Below are positions 26,569 to 33,961 of a stretch of 64,000 nt of DNA, in pieces (positions within the stretch are counted from its first letter, which is position 1; each line of letters begins with the position of its first letter). Both the position numbers and the translations under genes were made by a program. The DNA is from Mesolinea sp040772305. Lineage in GTDB: Bacteria; Chloroflexota; Anaerolineae; Anaerolineales; Anaerolineaceae. The stretch spans positions 1,054,001-1,118,000 of the forward strand of contig JAXGYK010000001.1 in NCBI GenBank assembly GCA_040772305.1. Reading direction: 5' to 3'. The notes beneath the pieces are model-generated. The model was not told where the DNA came from. It ran no database searches and saw only the letters and a list, made by a program, of their open reading frames with translations.

Positions 26569-27276
26569 TCAACCCAGGGGAGCTGAGAGATAGGCAGCCA
26601 GGTCCGAAGTGCTCCTAAGCACTGCCTGGGTGCCAGCGCGTTCCAGCTGTGCCCGAGAGCCAAAACCGCATAAAACCGAAAGCGACTGTGCTCCGGCAGC
26701 CCGTGCAGCGCGCACGTCTACAACCGTATCCCCGACCATCAGGCAAGCCTGGATTGGCTCGCCTAATCTTTCTGCAGCATAAAGCAGAGGGTCAGGAAAG
26801 GGTTTGGTGCGCGATACGGTTTGTGAGCTTACGACCACTTCGAAAAAATCATTCAAATTGTGCAGATTCAAGAAAGCCTGTACGGTATTCTGGTTACGGG
26901 TGGATACCAGGGCGACCTTATAGCGCTCTGTGATCTGCTGCAGCATTGGTCGGATTGCTGAAACAAGGGGAAGCTTCTTTTCAAGGTCGGAGCCTTCGCT
27001 TGCGCGATGGGCACTCCAATCCAGAAAGCGAGCCAGCAAGCCATCCAGACCCAGCCAATCGGCTGCGGTGAGAAAAAAGTTACCTGGAGCTTCCAAAAAG
27101 TGGACCAGCCAGCGTCCAAAGCGTTCGGCTTTTTGGTTCCCAAGCAGCCAGGCAAACGCACGATGAAAACCGAGTGCATAAACATCGTCGGTATCAGCCA
27201 AAGTCCCGTCCATGTCAAAAAGAATGGCACGAATAGCCGGCAAATCCAATGGGGGAACAAATACCGAGGCAGACAT
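26569..27276 (-). CDS. HAD-family phosphatase, phosphoglycolate-phosphatase-like
   Basis: The 235-residue HAD has motif I LFDMDGTLADTDDVY, a helical cap of about 75 residues, motif II VSTRN, Lys in SRTKPFPDPLLY and motif III MVGDTVVDVRAARAAG. The GDT.VD..AA.AAG pattern is typical of PGP/MupP-type phosphatases. The exact phosphoester substrate cannot be told from sequence. It lies 12 bp downstream of the M20 peptidase gene on the same strand and is probably cotranscribed. Confidence 0.85.
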   Translation of the reverse strand: MSASVFVPPLDLPAIRAILFDMDGTLADTDDVYALGFHRAFAWLLGNQKAERFGRWLVHFLEAPGNFFLTAADWLGLDGLLARFLDWSAHRASEGSDLEKKLPLVSAIRPMLQQITERYKVALVSTRNQNTVQAFLNLHNLNDFFEVVVSSQTVSRTKPFPDPLLYAAERLGEPIQACLMVGDTVVDVRAARAAGAQSLSVLCGFGSRAQLERAGTQAVLRSTSDLAAYLSAPLG

Positions 27277-27288
27277 GTTCAGGCTGTC

Positions 27289-29121
27289 TTAGCCCTCTTT
27301 TTTCATTGGGCGCACATTAAGCGGCTCGTCGTCATCTGGCAATGGCTCCATCAAGCGTGCTTTCAGCTTCTCTTCTGTGGGTATAGCTGCATTTTCCTTG
27401 GGGGCTTTGTCAGCAGGCCGCGATCGGGTCTTCTTGCTTGAAGAGGCGTCTTGCTCAGGCAGGTCCTGGGGATAGAATACCTGCTGGGCTGGAGGTTGTT
27501 CGCGCACAGGTTTTCGGCTTGTTCTGCCCATCCTTGGCTGGTCTGTTTTTACTGCTGCTTCTGCAGCCTCAGGCTCTGCCTCATATTCATCGGATTCAAA
27601 CTCTGCCAGTAATGCGGCTTCCTCGGCTGCTGTCAGGCTGGTTAATTCCCGGATAAGCACCTGATAAAAGGCAGTCATGCGGCCAGCATTTACAATCGAA
27701 AGCCGCTCATCAATACCATGCACAGATCCAAGTTCTTCCTTGGTGAGGACTTTTGGGGTAAAGCGGAAGCAATTCCTGGTTAGCACGGTAAATTTGCGCG
27801 CGTCAGTTCCGCCCGTAACAATGTTGGGCATAACCAGAGCACCTGGGAAGGCAGAACGAATGAGATTTTCCAGCCGCAGGTATTGCGGAGATTCGATATC
27901 GGCCAGGGGGCTGGGGTCCCATGCATGTCCGTCCATGATTGTGTCAGAATGCGCCGGAAGAACATCAACAGTCCCATCTGAAACGATTTCGCGCACGTAT
28001 TCAAAAGCTTCCTGAATGGTCTCGTCAGTCAGAATGCGCAGGTTTATCAGCGCTTCAGCCTCAGCCGGCAGGACGTTTTCGGCTTGTCCGGCCTTGATGA
28101 TGGTAGGCGCCAGAGTGGTTCGGGTAAGGGCATTGGTGCTGGGGTTAGCAGCAAAGCGTTTTTTGAGGGTATTGCCAAATAACCAACTATTGGCTAAGGC
28201 CATGCGCTGCATAAAAGGCAGCCGCGAGGACACGAACCTCAGCAGGAATTGTAAAATCTCAATGTTCTGCGGGAAGGGATTGGACTCCAGGGCGGCAATG
28301 GCTAAAGACAGAGAGCCAATCGCTGTCTTTTGCGGGGGCGTAGCGCTGTGGCCTGGGCTTACCTTACTGCGCAGGCGCAAGGTAAGGAATCCTTTCTCGC
28401 CGATTCCGATTGCCGCTACGGGTTCAGCTATTCCCGGAAGAATACCGCTGGTCACTGCTCCGCCTTCATCCAGGACAAAGGAAAGGCGCACGCCGCGTTC
28501 CTGCAGCAGTCTAACAATCTGATTAGCACCTTCCAGGCCGCCTACTTCTTCATCGTCACCAAATGCCAGATAAATACTGCGTTCAGGCTGGTAACCAGCC
28601 TTTACCAGGTTGTTTACGGCTTCAAGGATAGTAATCAGGCTGCCTTTACAATCCAGGCTGCCGCGGCCCCAAACGTAGCCATCGGCAACCGTACCGCTGA
28701 AGGGCGGATAAGTCCAACCAGAATCAGGGGCTTCATTTGCAGGAACTACATCCTGGTGTGCCATCAAGCAAATGCCTTCCAGACTGGGATCCCGCCCTTC
28801 CCAGGTGTAAAGCAAGGCATGACGATTGACCACTTCACGGCTCAGTTTTTCTTCAAGCTGTGGGTAAAGAGTTCGCAGCAGCTCATGAAATGCCTTGAAG
28901 GGCTGAGGATCGGTTAAGTCGGGATCCCGATTTGCTATGGTCTTGATCTGCACCGCCAGGCCAATGCGTAGGGCGATCGATTCGCTATCGACTTGAGGCA
29001 ACTCAATCGAACCTGAAGCTTCGCTCACAATCGGGTAGTTCAGAGTGCGTACGATAAGCACAATGGCAAGGGCAATGATCAGCAGCCCAATGGAGATGAA
29101 TATAATTGTGATTGGGTCCAT
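27289..29121 (-). CDS. Membrane-anchored M20 peptidase, carboxypeptidase S-like
   Basis: The 610-residue protein has one N-terminal membrane helix (~4-25), an M20 metallopeptidase domain (~50-485) and a disordered charged tail (~485-610, rich in Glu, Pro, Lys). Metal-site residues are visible: His122 and Asp124 in MAHQDVVP, Asp157 in GRGSLDCKG, Glu191/Glu192 in GDDEEVGG and Asp218 in VLDEGG. The long insert and GSLDCKG motif match yeast carboxypeptidase S/PM20D1-type enzymes. It probably trims amino acids or N-acyl groups from peptides. The acidic tail is unusual; its role is unknown. Confidence 0.88.
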   Translation of the reverse strand: MDPITIIFISIGLLIIALAIVLIVRTLNYPIVSEASGSIELPQVDSESIALRIGLAVQIKTIANRDPDLTDPQPFKAFHELLRTLYPQLEEKLSREVVNRHALLYTWEGRDPSLEGICLMAHQDVVPANEAPDSGWTYPPFSGTVADGYVWGRGSLDCKGSLITILEAVNNLVKAGYQPERSIYLAFGDDEEVGGLEGANQIVRLLQERGVRLSFVLDEGGAVTSGILPGIAEPVAAIGIGEKGFLTLRLRSKVSPGHSATPPQKTAIGSLSLAIAALESNPFPQNIEILQFLLRFVSSRLPFMQRMALANSWLFGNTLKKRFAANPSTNALTRTTLAPTIIKAGQAENVLPAEAEALINLRILTDETIQEAFEYVREIVSDGTVDVLPAHSDTIMDGHAWDPSPLADIESPQYLRLENLIRSAFPGALVMPNIVTGGTDARKFTVLTRNCFRFTPKVLTKEELGSVHGIDERLSIVNAGRMTAFYQVLIRELTSLTAAEEAALLAEFESDEYEAEPEAAEAAVKTDQPRMGRTSRKPVREQPPAQQVFYPQDLPEQDASSSKKTRSRPADKAPKENAAIPTEEKLKARLMEPLPDDDEPLNVRPMKKEG

Positions 29122-29286
29122 GATGACTCCTTTAAGGAAAAGCTAGCTAAAAAGGTATTGTAACGGATAAATGCTGAAGCCGTATTGGCTGGCTTGCACG
29201 CCGATTTTTTCACCAGGTTAAACGAGGAAGCTTCTCTTTGGCTGCTAGAAACCCGGGTTCCCATTCTAATTTCCTTAGCCCAACTA

Positions 29287-29314
29287 AATCAGTTCTGAAT
29301 AAGTATTTGCTAAG
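29287..29314 (+). promoter_or_regulatory. Shared motif upstream of the response regulator gene
   Basis: AATCAGTTCTGAAT (29287-29300) nearly equals AATCAGTTCTAAAT at 31509-31522 in front of the secreted protein gene. A weaker half (TTGCTAAG, 29307-29314) follows. This fits binding by the response regulator and autoregulation (inference). Confidence 0.5.
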
Positions 29315-29343
29315 ATTAACGCGGGAATATAATTGGAGGACAA

Positions 29344-30036
29344 ATGACCAACACGATTCTTGTAATCGATGACCAGGCCAATGTGCGTATGTTGCTCAAA
29401 GATTATCTCGGGGCACAGGGATACCGCGTTGTCACTGCTTCGGATGGGCAGCAGGGGCTTTTTGTCGCGCGGCATGAAAAACCCAATCTGATTCTCCTGG
29501 ATATCATGATGCCCAATATGGACGGCAATCAGTTTTTAAGCACCTATCGACGGGAAAGCGATGTGCCCATCATTGTGATTACCGCCCGCGATGAAGAAAC
29601 GGATGCGGTTCTGGGCTTGGAGCTGGGGGCTGATGATTATGTCGTTAAACCCTTCAGGATGCGCGAATTAGTTGCCCGCATTCGGGCAGTCATGCGCCGC
29701 AAAGAGACCCCGGCAGCCCCCAGTGAGCTGCTGCGTAATGGCGAATTGGAGCTGAACGTAGATGCCCATACAGTGCGTATGCAATCCAAGGATGTCAACC
29801 TGACACCCCTGGAGTTCAAACTGCTGGAAACCCTGATGCGTCAGGTTGGAAAGGTTTTTACCCGTGCGGATCTAAGCGATCTTCTGGCAGATGATGGATT
29901 TGCCGGCTTGGACAGTACACTCAATGTACACATGCGCAATTTACGTCTGAAGTTGGGTGAAGATCCTGCCAAACCCGTCTACCTCGAAACAGTTTTTGGG
30001 GTCGGCTACCGTATGAATCGGATCGAGAAACTTTGA
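29344..30036 (+). CDS. OmpR/PhoB-type response regulator
   Basis: The 230-residue protein has a receiver domain (~1-118) with phospho-acceptor Asp53 in LLDIMMPNMDG, Thr in VITARD and Lys in YVVKPF, and a winged-helix DNA-binding domain (~130-228, LNVDAHTVRMQSKDVNLTPLEFKLLETL... FGVGYRM). The partner kinase gene overlaps by 4 bp (TTGA), so they are translated together. A TTGGAGG ribosome site precedes the ATG. The shared motif upstream of this gene and of 31594 suggests both are its targets. Confidence 0.94.
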   Translation: MTNTILVIDDQANVRMLLKDYLGAQGYRVVTASDGQQGLFVARHEKPNLILLDIMMPNMDGNQFLSTYRRESDVPIIVITARDEETDAVLGLELGADDYVVKPFRMRELVARIRAVMRRKETPAAPSELLRNGELELNVDAHTVRMQSKDVNLTPLEFKLLETLMRQVGKVFTRADLSDLLADDGFAGLDSTLNVHMRNLRLKLGEDPAKPVYLETVFGVGYRMNRIEKL

Positions 30037-31487
30037 ACCGCTCACTTTACACCAAACTGACCCTGGCTTTTGTGGCAATTGCTGTTACTACGGCTGTTGT
30101 TTCGGTGTTGATCATGCTGATTACCAGCCGCAATCGTTTTAATACCTACCTGCGGGAGTCAGCCTCAGAGTCAGCTGCCGGAATCCTTGAGTCCTGGTAT
30201 GCCGAAAGAGGTTCATGGGATCAGGTCTCAAGCCTTGGCTTATTCCATGTCGGTGCAGGAAATGCCGGCCTGAATGGCCCTGAGATGGGTCAAGGCTCCG
30301 GGCGCGGTCCCGGCTGGAAGGGTAATTCTCAGGCTCAAGGCGCTACACTGCCCAGTCAAATACACGTACCAGGTGAAGGCCGCAGCGTATTTACCCTTGC
30401 TGATTACCAGGGCAAAATACTGGTCAGCGGGGATGCCACCTTGTTGCCCGGAGAATCGATTTCAGCGGATATGGTTGAGTCCGGGCGGCCTCTTGTAGTG
30501 GATGGGATGCAAATTGGCACACTCTATACCGCAAATCGGGCTGCTTTTTATAATGCGGTAGAGCAGCGCCTTATTCAAAATATTGGTAAAACTCTCATGC
30601 TCGCTACGCTGGTATCTATTGTAGCTGCCGGTCTGACCGGGCACTTTGTGGCCCGATCACTCACAAAACCCTTGCATGCACTGACAGCTGCTGTTAAAAA
30701 ACTGGCTGCGGGAGAGGCACCCACACCATTAGAAGTAAAATCACAGGATGAGTTAGGCGAGCTGACCGAAGCATTCAACCAAATGAGCTTTGATCTGGAG
30801 AAAAGCATTGAGCAGCGTCGCCAAATGACAGCTGATGTAGCCCATGACCTGCGCACCCCCCTTACGGTGATTGGGGGCTATGTGGAAGCCATGAAGGATG
30901 GCGATCTGCCGGTAACCTCTGAACGTATGGAGCTGATTGGGGCTGAAATTTCCCACTTAAATAAATTGGTGTCCGATTTGCGTGTGCTCTCACAGGCTGA
31001 TACCGGTGATCTCACATTAACGCTTACCGATCTGGACCTGGATGAGTTCATGGTTAAAGCCGCTCATTTATTCGACCTGCAGGCGAAGCAAAAGGGGATC
31101 AAATTGGGAGTTGAGGCGAGTTCAGGCGCATCCATTCGTGGTGATGAAACCCGCTTGATGCAGGTCTTTGAAAACCTGATCAGCAATGCCCTGAGGCATA
31201 CACCCGAAGGCGGCGAGGTAAAATTAGGCAGCCGCGAAGAGGGCGAAAAAGTGCTGATTTGGGTTCGGGACAGCGGCTCTGGTATTGCGCCTGAAGAACT
31301 AGACATGATCTTTGAGCGCTTTCATCGTGGAGACAAATCCCGCCACAACGAAACAAGCCAGAGCGGGCTGGGATTGGCAATTTCCCGAGCGATCATCAAC
31401 GGGCATGAGGGCCGGATTTGGGCTGAATCGCAGCCAGGCGAAGGTATGCAGATCTGGATTGCCCTAAACAAACTATCAAAAGAATAA
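30033..31487 (+). CDS. Membrane sensor histidine kinase
   Basis: The 484-residue kinase has two membrane helices (~10-32 and ~186-208) with an extracellular sensor loop of about 150 residues between them. The loop contains a Gly-rich stretch (~74-100). A HAMP linker (~208-260), HisKA with His271 in ADVAHDLRTPLTVIGGY, and the ATPase domain (NLISNALRHTP, DSGSGI, SGLGLAI) follow. It starts at TTG 30033 overlapping the regulator stop. It should sense a cell-surface signal and phosphorylate the adjacent regulator. Next to it lies an exported protein gene, a frequent arrangement for a sensed or controlled envelope protein. Confidence 0.93.
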   Translation: MNRSLYTKLTLAFVAIAVTTAVVSVLIMLITSRNRFNTYLRESASESAAGILESWYAERGSWDQVSSLGLFHVGAGNAGLNGPEMGQGSGRGPGWKGNSQAQGATLPSQIHVPGEGRSVFTLADYQGKILVSGDATLLPGESISADMVESGRPLVVDGMQIGTLYTANRAAFYNAVEQRLIQNIGKTLMLATLVSIVAAGLTGHFVARSLTKPLHALTAAVKKLAAGEAPTPLEVKSQDELGELTEAFNQMSFDLEKSIEQRRQMTADVAHDLRTPLTVIGGYVEAMKDGDLPVTSERMELIGAEISHLNKLVSDLRVLSQADTGDLTLTLTDLDLDEFMVKAAHLFDLQAKQKGIKLGVEASSGASIRGDETRLMQVFENLISNALRHTPEGGEVKLGSREEGEKVLIWVRDSGSGIAPEELDMIFERFHRGDKSRHNETSQSGLGLAISRAIINGHEGRIWAESQPGEGMQIWIALNKLSKE

Positions 31488-31508
31488 ACCAAGAATTATC
31501 CGGATACG

Positions 31509-31533
31509 AATCAGTTCTAAATCGTTTCTAAAT
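31509..31533 (+). promoter_or_regulatory. Direct-repeat operator upstream of the secreted protein gene
   Basis: TTCTAAAT occurs at 31515-31522 and 31526-31533, an 11-bp period, i.e. one helix turn, typical for tandem OmpR-family binding. The first copy lies in the longer motif shared with 29287-29300. Confidence 0.5.
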
Positions 31534-31593
31534 ACTGCCAATGTATTATTCTGCTATACCGCTTTGAAAAGCGGAAAACGAAAGGAAACGATC

Positions 31594-32487
31594 ATGAACA
31601 AGAAACGTCTTATAACTTTAGCAGCGGGGATGATGCTTATCTCAGCTATCTTCTTTGGTGGTTTTACAGTGAAAACTGTATACGCACAGGATGTTACTCC
31701 GACAACGGAATCTGGCCCACAAAATAACCCAGCACCTGTACGCCCCTTTGGGTATGCGAACCGTTGAGTGGAAGGCGCCGGCGATGATTTTTCTTTGGCG
31801 GATGCCCTCGACTTGAGTGTTGAGGAGGTGCAGAAAGCACGGCAAGAAGCATTTGACAGTGCTGTTGAATTGGCAATCAGCAATGAGCTGATCACAGCTG
31901 CCCAGGCAGAAATGCTGAAAGAGCGCACCCCGAACATGGGTTGGGGAATGCTGTACAATCTTGTTGGTCAGGAAAATGCAGATGTAATAGATGCAGACGC
32001 CTTGTTTGCCGAGGCCCTCAATATTAGCCTGGAAGCGCTGCAGGAAGCTTGGCAGCAGAATCTGCAAGATAAATTGCAGAACGCTGTAGAAACAGGGAGA
32101 TTAACCCAGGCAGAGGCTGATGCAATCCTTGCCCGCAGAGCTCTCATCGGCGATGAAAATTTCCATAACCAGCTACGCCTGGGTTTTCAGGCCGCCATCC
32201 AAGCCGCAGTTGAGAATGGAAAGCTGACCGAAGCTCAAGGCCAGGCACTGCAAAATGAAATGCAATTTGAGTTTCAGAACCGCTTTGGCAGGAATGGCGG
32301 AATGCAAAACGGTATGTTCGGCGAAGCCCGAAACGGTGGCTTTGGCGGGATGCAGGCAGGTCAAGGCAGTTTTGGTGGTCCTGGCCGCGGCGGACGCGGA
32401 GGAGCCCAGGGTTTTGGCCCCGGCAGCGGTGATTGCAATAGCACATGTCCCTTTTACAGTGAAAACGGCGGCGGCTCAAATCCTTAG
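31594..32487 (+). pseudogene. Secreted helical-repeat protein interrupted by an in-frame TGA
   Basis: A ribosome site (AAAGGA) and ATG at 31594 begin a signal peptide (KKRLITLAAGMMLISAIFFGG... VYA-QD) that reads to TGA at 31765-31767. The same frame then continues for 239 codons with clear protein character: acidic helices with repeats of the type LITAAQAEML, RLTQAEADAIL, KLTEAQGQAL, then a Gly/Met/Phe-rich tail ending with a CNSTC pair. The whole would be a ~297-residue exported protein. A single TGG to TGA change explains the break. Readthrough or restart at GTG 31768 (without signal) is possible. It lies directly after the two-component genes. Confidence 0.7.
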
Positions 32488-32506
32488 TTATGTGTCTTGA
32501 TTAGTG

Positions 32507-32540
32507 AGAGCCGGCTAATGCACAGCCGGCTCTTGATTTT
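32507..32540 (+). terminator. Terminator after the secreted protein gene
   Basis: A 10-bp perfect stem (AGAGCCGGCT / AGCCGGCTCT) with a 7-base loop is followed by TGATTTT. The end of its 3' arm is included in the target duplication of the adjacent insertion element. Confidence 0.85.
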
Positions 32541-32553
32541 GAAGGTAGCTGTT
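32529..32553 (+). repeat. Left target-site duplication of the first IS481-like element
   Basis: A 25-bp sequence identical to 33619-33643 on the other side of the element. It begins GCTCTTGATTTTGAAGG. Confidence 0.9.
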
Positions 32554-33618
32554 TGTAGGATTACAGTACATATTGGACAGTGAGTGAGAAAGAATAGCAG
32601 GGAATGGAAGTATCCGTTATTGTTATTGCGCTGAAACAAAACAATGAGGAGAAACCATAACCTGCTATGGATAAGATAACACAAGATATGAAATACCGAC
32701 ATTCAGTGGTCAAATATGCGCTCAATCAGGGGGTGAGCAAAGCCAGCAGAAAATATAACAAAAGCCGCAGCTATATCTATTTTTGGCTCAAGCGCTATGA
32801 TGGAGATATTCGTTCCCTGGCCTGTCGATCGAGAAGGCCAGAGCATCATCCCCGTCAACACAGCCAGGATGAGATCGCCTTGATCCGACGCTATCAGGAA
32901 CGGAATAAAGACCTGGGATTATATGAGCTTTGGTTCAAACTAAGAAAGCAAGGCTATCGCCGCCATTATGTCAGTCTGTACCGAGTGATGCAGCGGGAAG
33001 GATTGGTCAGGCAAAAGAAGCACACAAAGAAAAGATACCAGGCACAAGCCTATGAACAGATGCAATATCCCGGACAGAGGATCCAAGTCGACGTAAAAGT
33101 AGTCCCCAAAGCGTGTATCGTCGATAAAAAGTGGAAACAATATTATCAATACACCGCAATTGATGAATATAGTCGTTTGAGATATCTGGAAGGCTTTCAG
33201 ACAGCAGACACATTCTCTTCAGCAATCTTTATTGAGCACGCCATTGCCTGGTTCAAGGGCAGAGGAATTGAGCTTGAATGTGTGCAAACGGATAATGGAG
33301 TTGAGTTCACTAAACGCTTTCTAAGGACCAAAAACGCGCATGATCTTAGCTTGTTTGAGATTGTGTTACGTGACAAAGGGATAAGACATAAGTTCATCAG
33401 ACCCTATACTCCCAGACATAATGGGAAGGTAGAACGAAGCCATAAGGAGGATCAAAAACGTTTCTATAACAAGTCAAAGTTCTATTCATTTGAGGATTTC
33501 AAAAGACAACTGAGAAGACACAATCAGCGTTCTAACCATATACCGATGCGTCCATTGAAGTTCTTATCACCTGTTCAATTTTTATCTCAGACTGTCCAAT
33601 ATGTTTGACAATCCTACA
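32554..33618 (+). mobile_element. Complete IS481-like insertion sequence, copy 1 (1065 bp)
   Basis: The element begins TGTAGGATT and ends AATCCTACA; the imperfect terminal inverted repeats run about 28 bp and share CATATTGGACAGT. One transposase gene fills most of it and stops 10 bp before the right end. Both ends abut a 25-bp direct repeat, far longer than the usual IS481 duplications as I know them. The insertion sits between the terminator of the secreted protein gene and the tRNA-Phe promoter. Confidence 0.92.
32667..33608 (+). CDS. IS481-like DDE transposase
   Basis: The 313-residue transposase has an N-terminal helix-turn-helix (NQGVSKASRKYNKSRSYIYFWLKRYDG), a central linker and an rve-type DDE catalytic core. 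The acids are in IQVDVKVVP, VQTDNGVEFT and HNGKVERSHKEDQ, with the C-terminal RHNQRSNHIPMRPL block. This order (HTH plus single-frame DDE gene) matches IS481 rather than IS3, which uses two frames. It is intact and probably active. Its homologue at 35991 has the same length. Confidence 0.92.
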   Translation: MDKITQDMKYRHSVVKYALNQGVSKASRKYNKSRSYIYFWLKRYDGDIRSLACRSRRPEHHPRQHSQDEIALIRRYQERNKDLGLYELWFKLRKQGYRRHYVSLYRVMQREGLVRQKKHTKKRYQAQAYEQMQYPGQRIQVDVKVVPKACIVDKKWKQYYQYTAIDEYSRLRYLEGFQTADTFSSAIFIEHAIAWFKGRGIELECVQTDNGVEFTKRFLRTKNAHDLSLFEIVLRDKGIRHKFIRPYTPRHNGKVERSHKEDQKRFYNKSKFYSFEDFKRQLRRHNQRSNHIPMRPLKFLSPVQFLSQTVQYV

Positions 33619-33643
33619 GCTCTTGATTTTGAAGGTAGCTGTT
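33619..33643 (+). repeat. Right target-site duplication of the first IS481-like element
   Basis: Exact copy of 32529-32553, lying 4 bp upstream of the -35 box of tRNA-Phe. Confidence 0.9.
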
Positions 33644-33647
33644 TTGC

Positions 33648-33676
33648 TTGACAGGGTTCGGGCTTGCGGATAGAAT
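33648..33676 (+). promoter_or_regulatory. Promoter of tRNA-Phe
   Basis: A perfect TTGACA (33648-33653), 17 bp, and TAGAAT (33671-33676, five of six). The tRNA begins 11 bp downstream, fitting a start just before it. Confidence 0.8.
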
Positions 33677-33687
33677 CAGCGTCTATT

Positions 33688-33760
33688 GCCGAGTTAGCTC
33701 AGTTGGTAGAGCATTCGACTGAAAATTGAAGGGTCCACAGTTCAAGTCTGTGACTCGGCA
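33688..33760 (+). tRNA. trnF: tRNA-Phe (anticodon GAA)
   Basis: A 73-base cloverleaf: acceptor stem GCCGAGT / ACTCGGC with discriminator A, D-arm GCTCAGTTGGTAGAGC, anticodon loop CTGAAAA with GAA, variable loop, and T-arm CACAG-TTCAAGT-CTGTG. CCA is not encoded. It has its own promoter and terminator. Confidence 0.96.
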
Positions 33761-33769
33761 TAGGAAATG

Positions 33770-33809
33770 ATCTCCCTCGATGGAAGGTTCCAGGAAGGGA
33801 GATTTTTTA
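33770..33809 (+). terminator. Terminator of tRNA-Phe
   Basis: Outer stem ATCTCCCT / AGGGAGAT and inner perfect hairpin TGGAAGGTTCCA, followed by a run of six T. Confidence 0.9.
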
Positions 33810-33928
33810 TGTCAAGCACTAATGTAGTTCCGCCGATTTCACTGGAAAATATCAGCATTTCTGTAGCTACTGTAAGAGTTAATTTTGACATGCATAGACC
33901 TTGGGCAATACTCTTTGGAGATTGCATC

Positions 33929-33953
33929 TATAATAAAGGCCTAGTTTAGGAGG
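33929..33953 (+). promoter_or_regulatory. -10 box and ribosome site of the phosphofructokinase gene
   Basis: TATAAT at 33929-33934 without a convincing -35, and AGGAGG at 33948-33953, 8 bases before the ATG. Confidence 0.45.
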
Positions 33954-33961
33954 ACATTCTT

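Noticed and set aside
31765..31767. TGA as selenocysteine codon
   Set aside because: No obvious selenocysteine insertion hairpin follows, and the site lies in a linker with no redox motif; a nonsense change is simpler.
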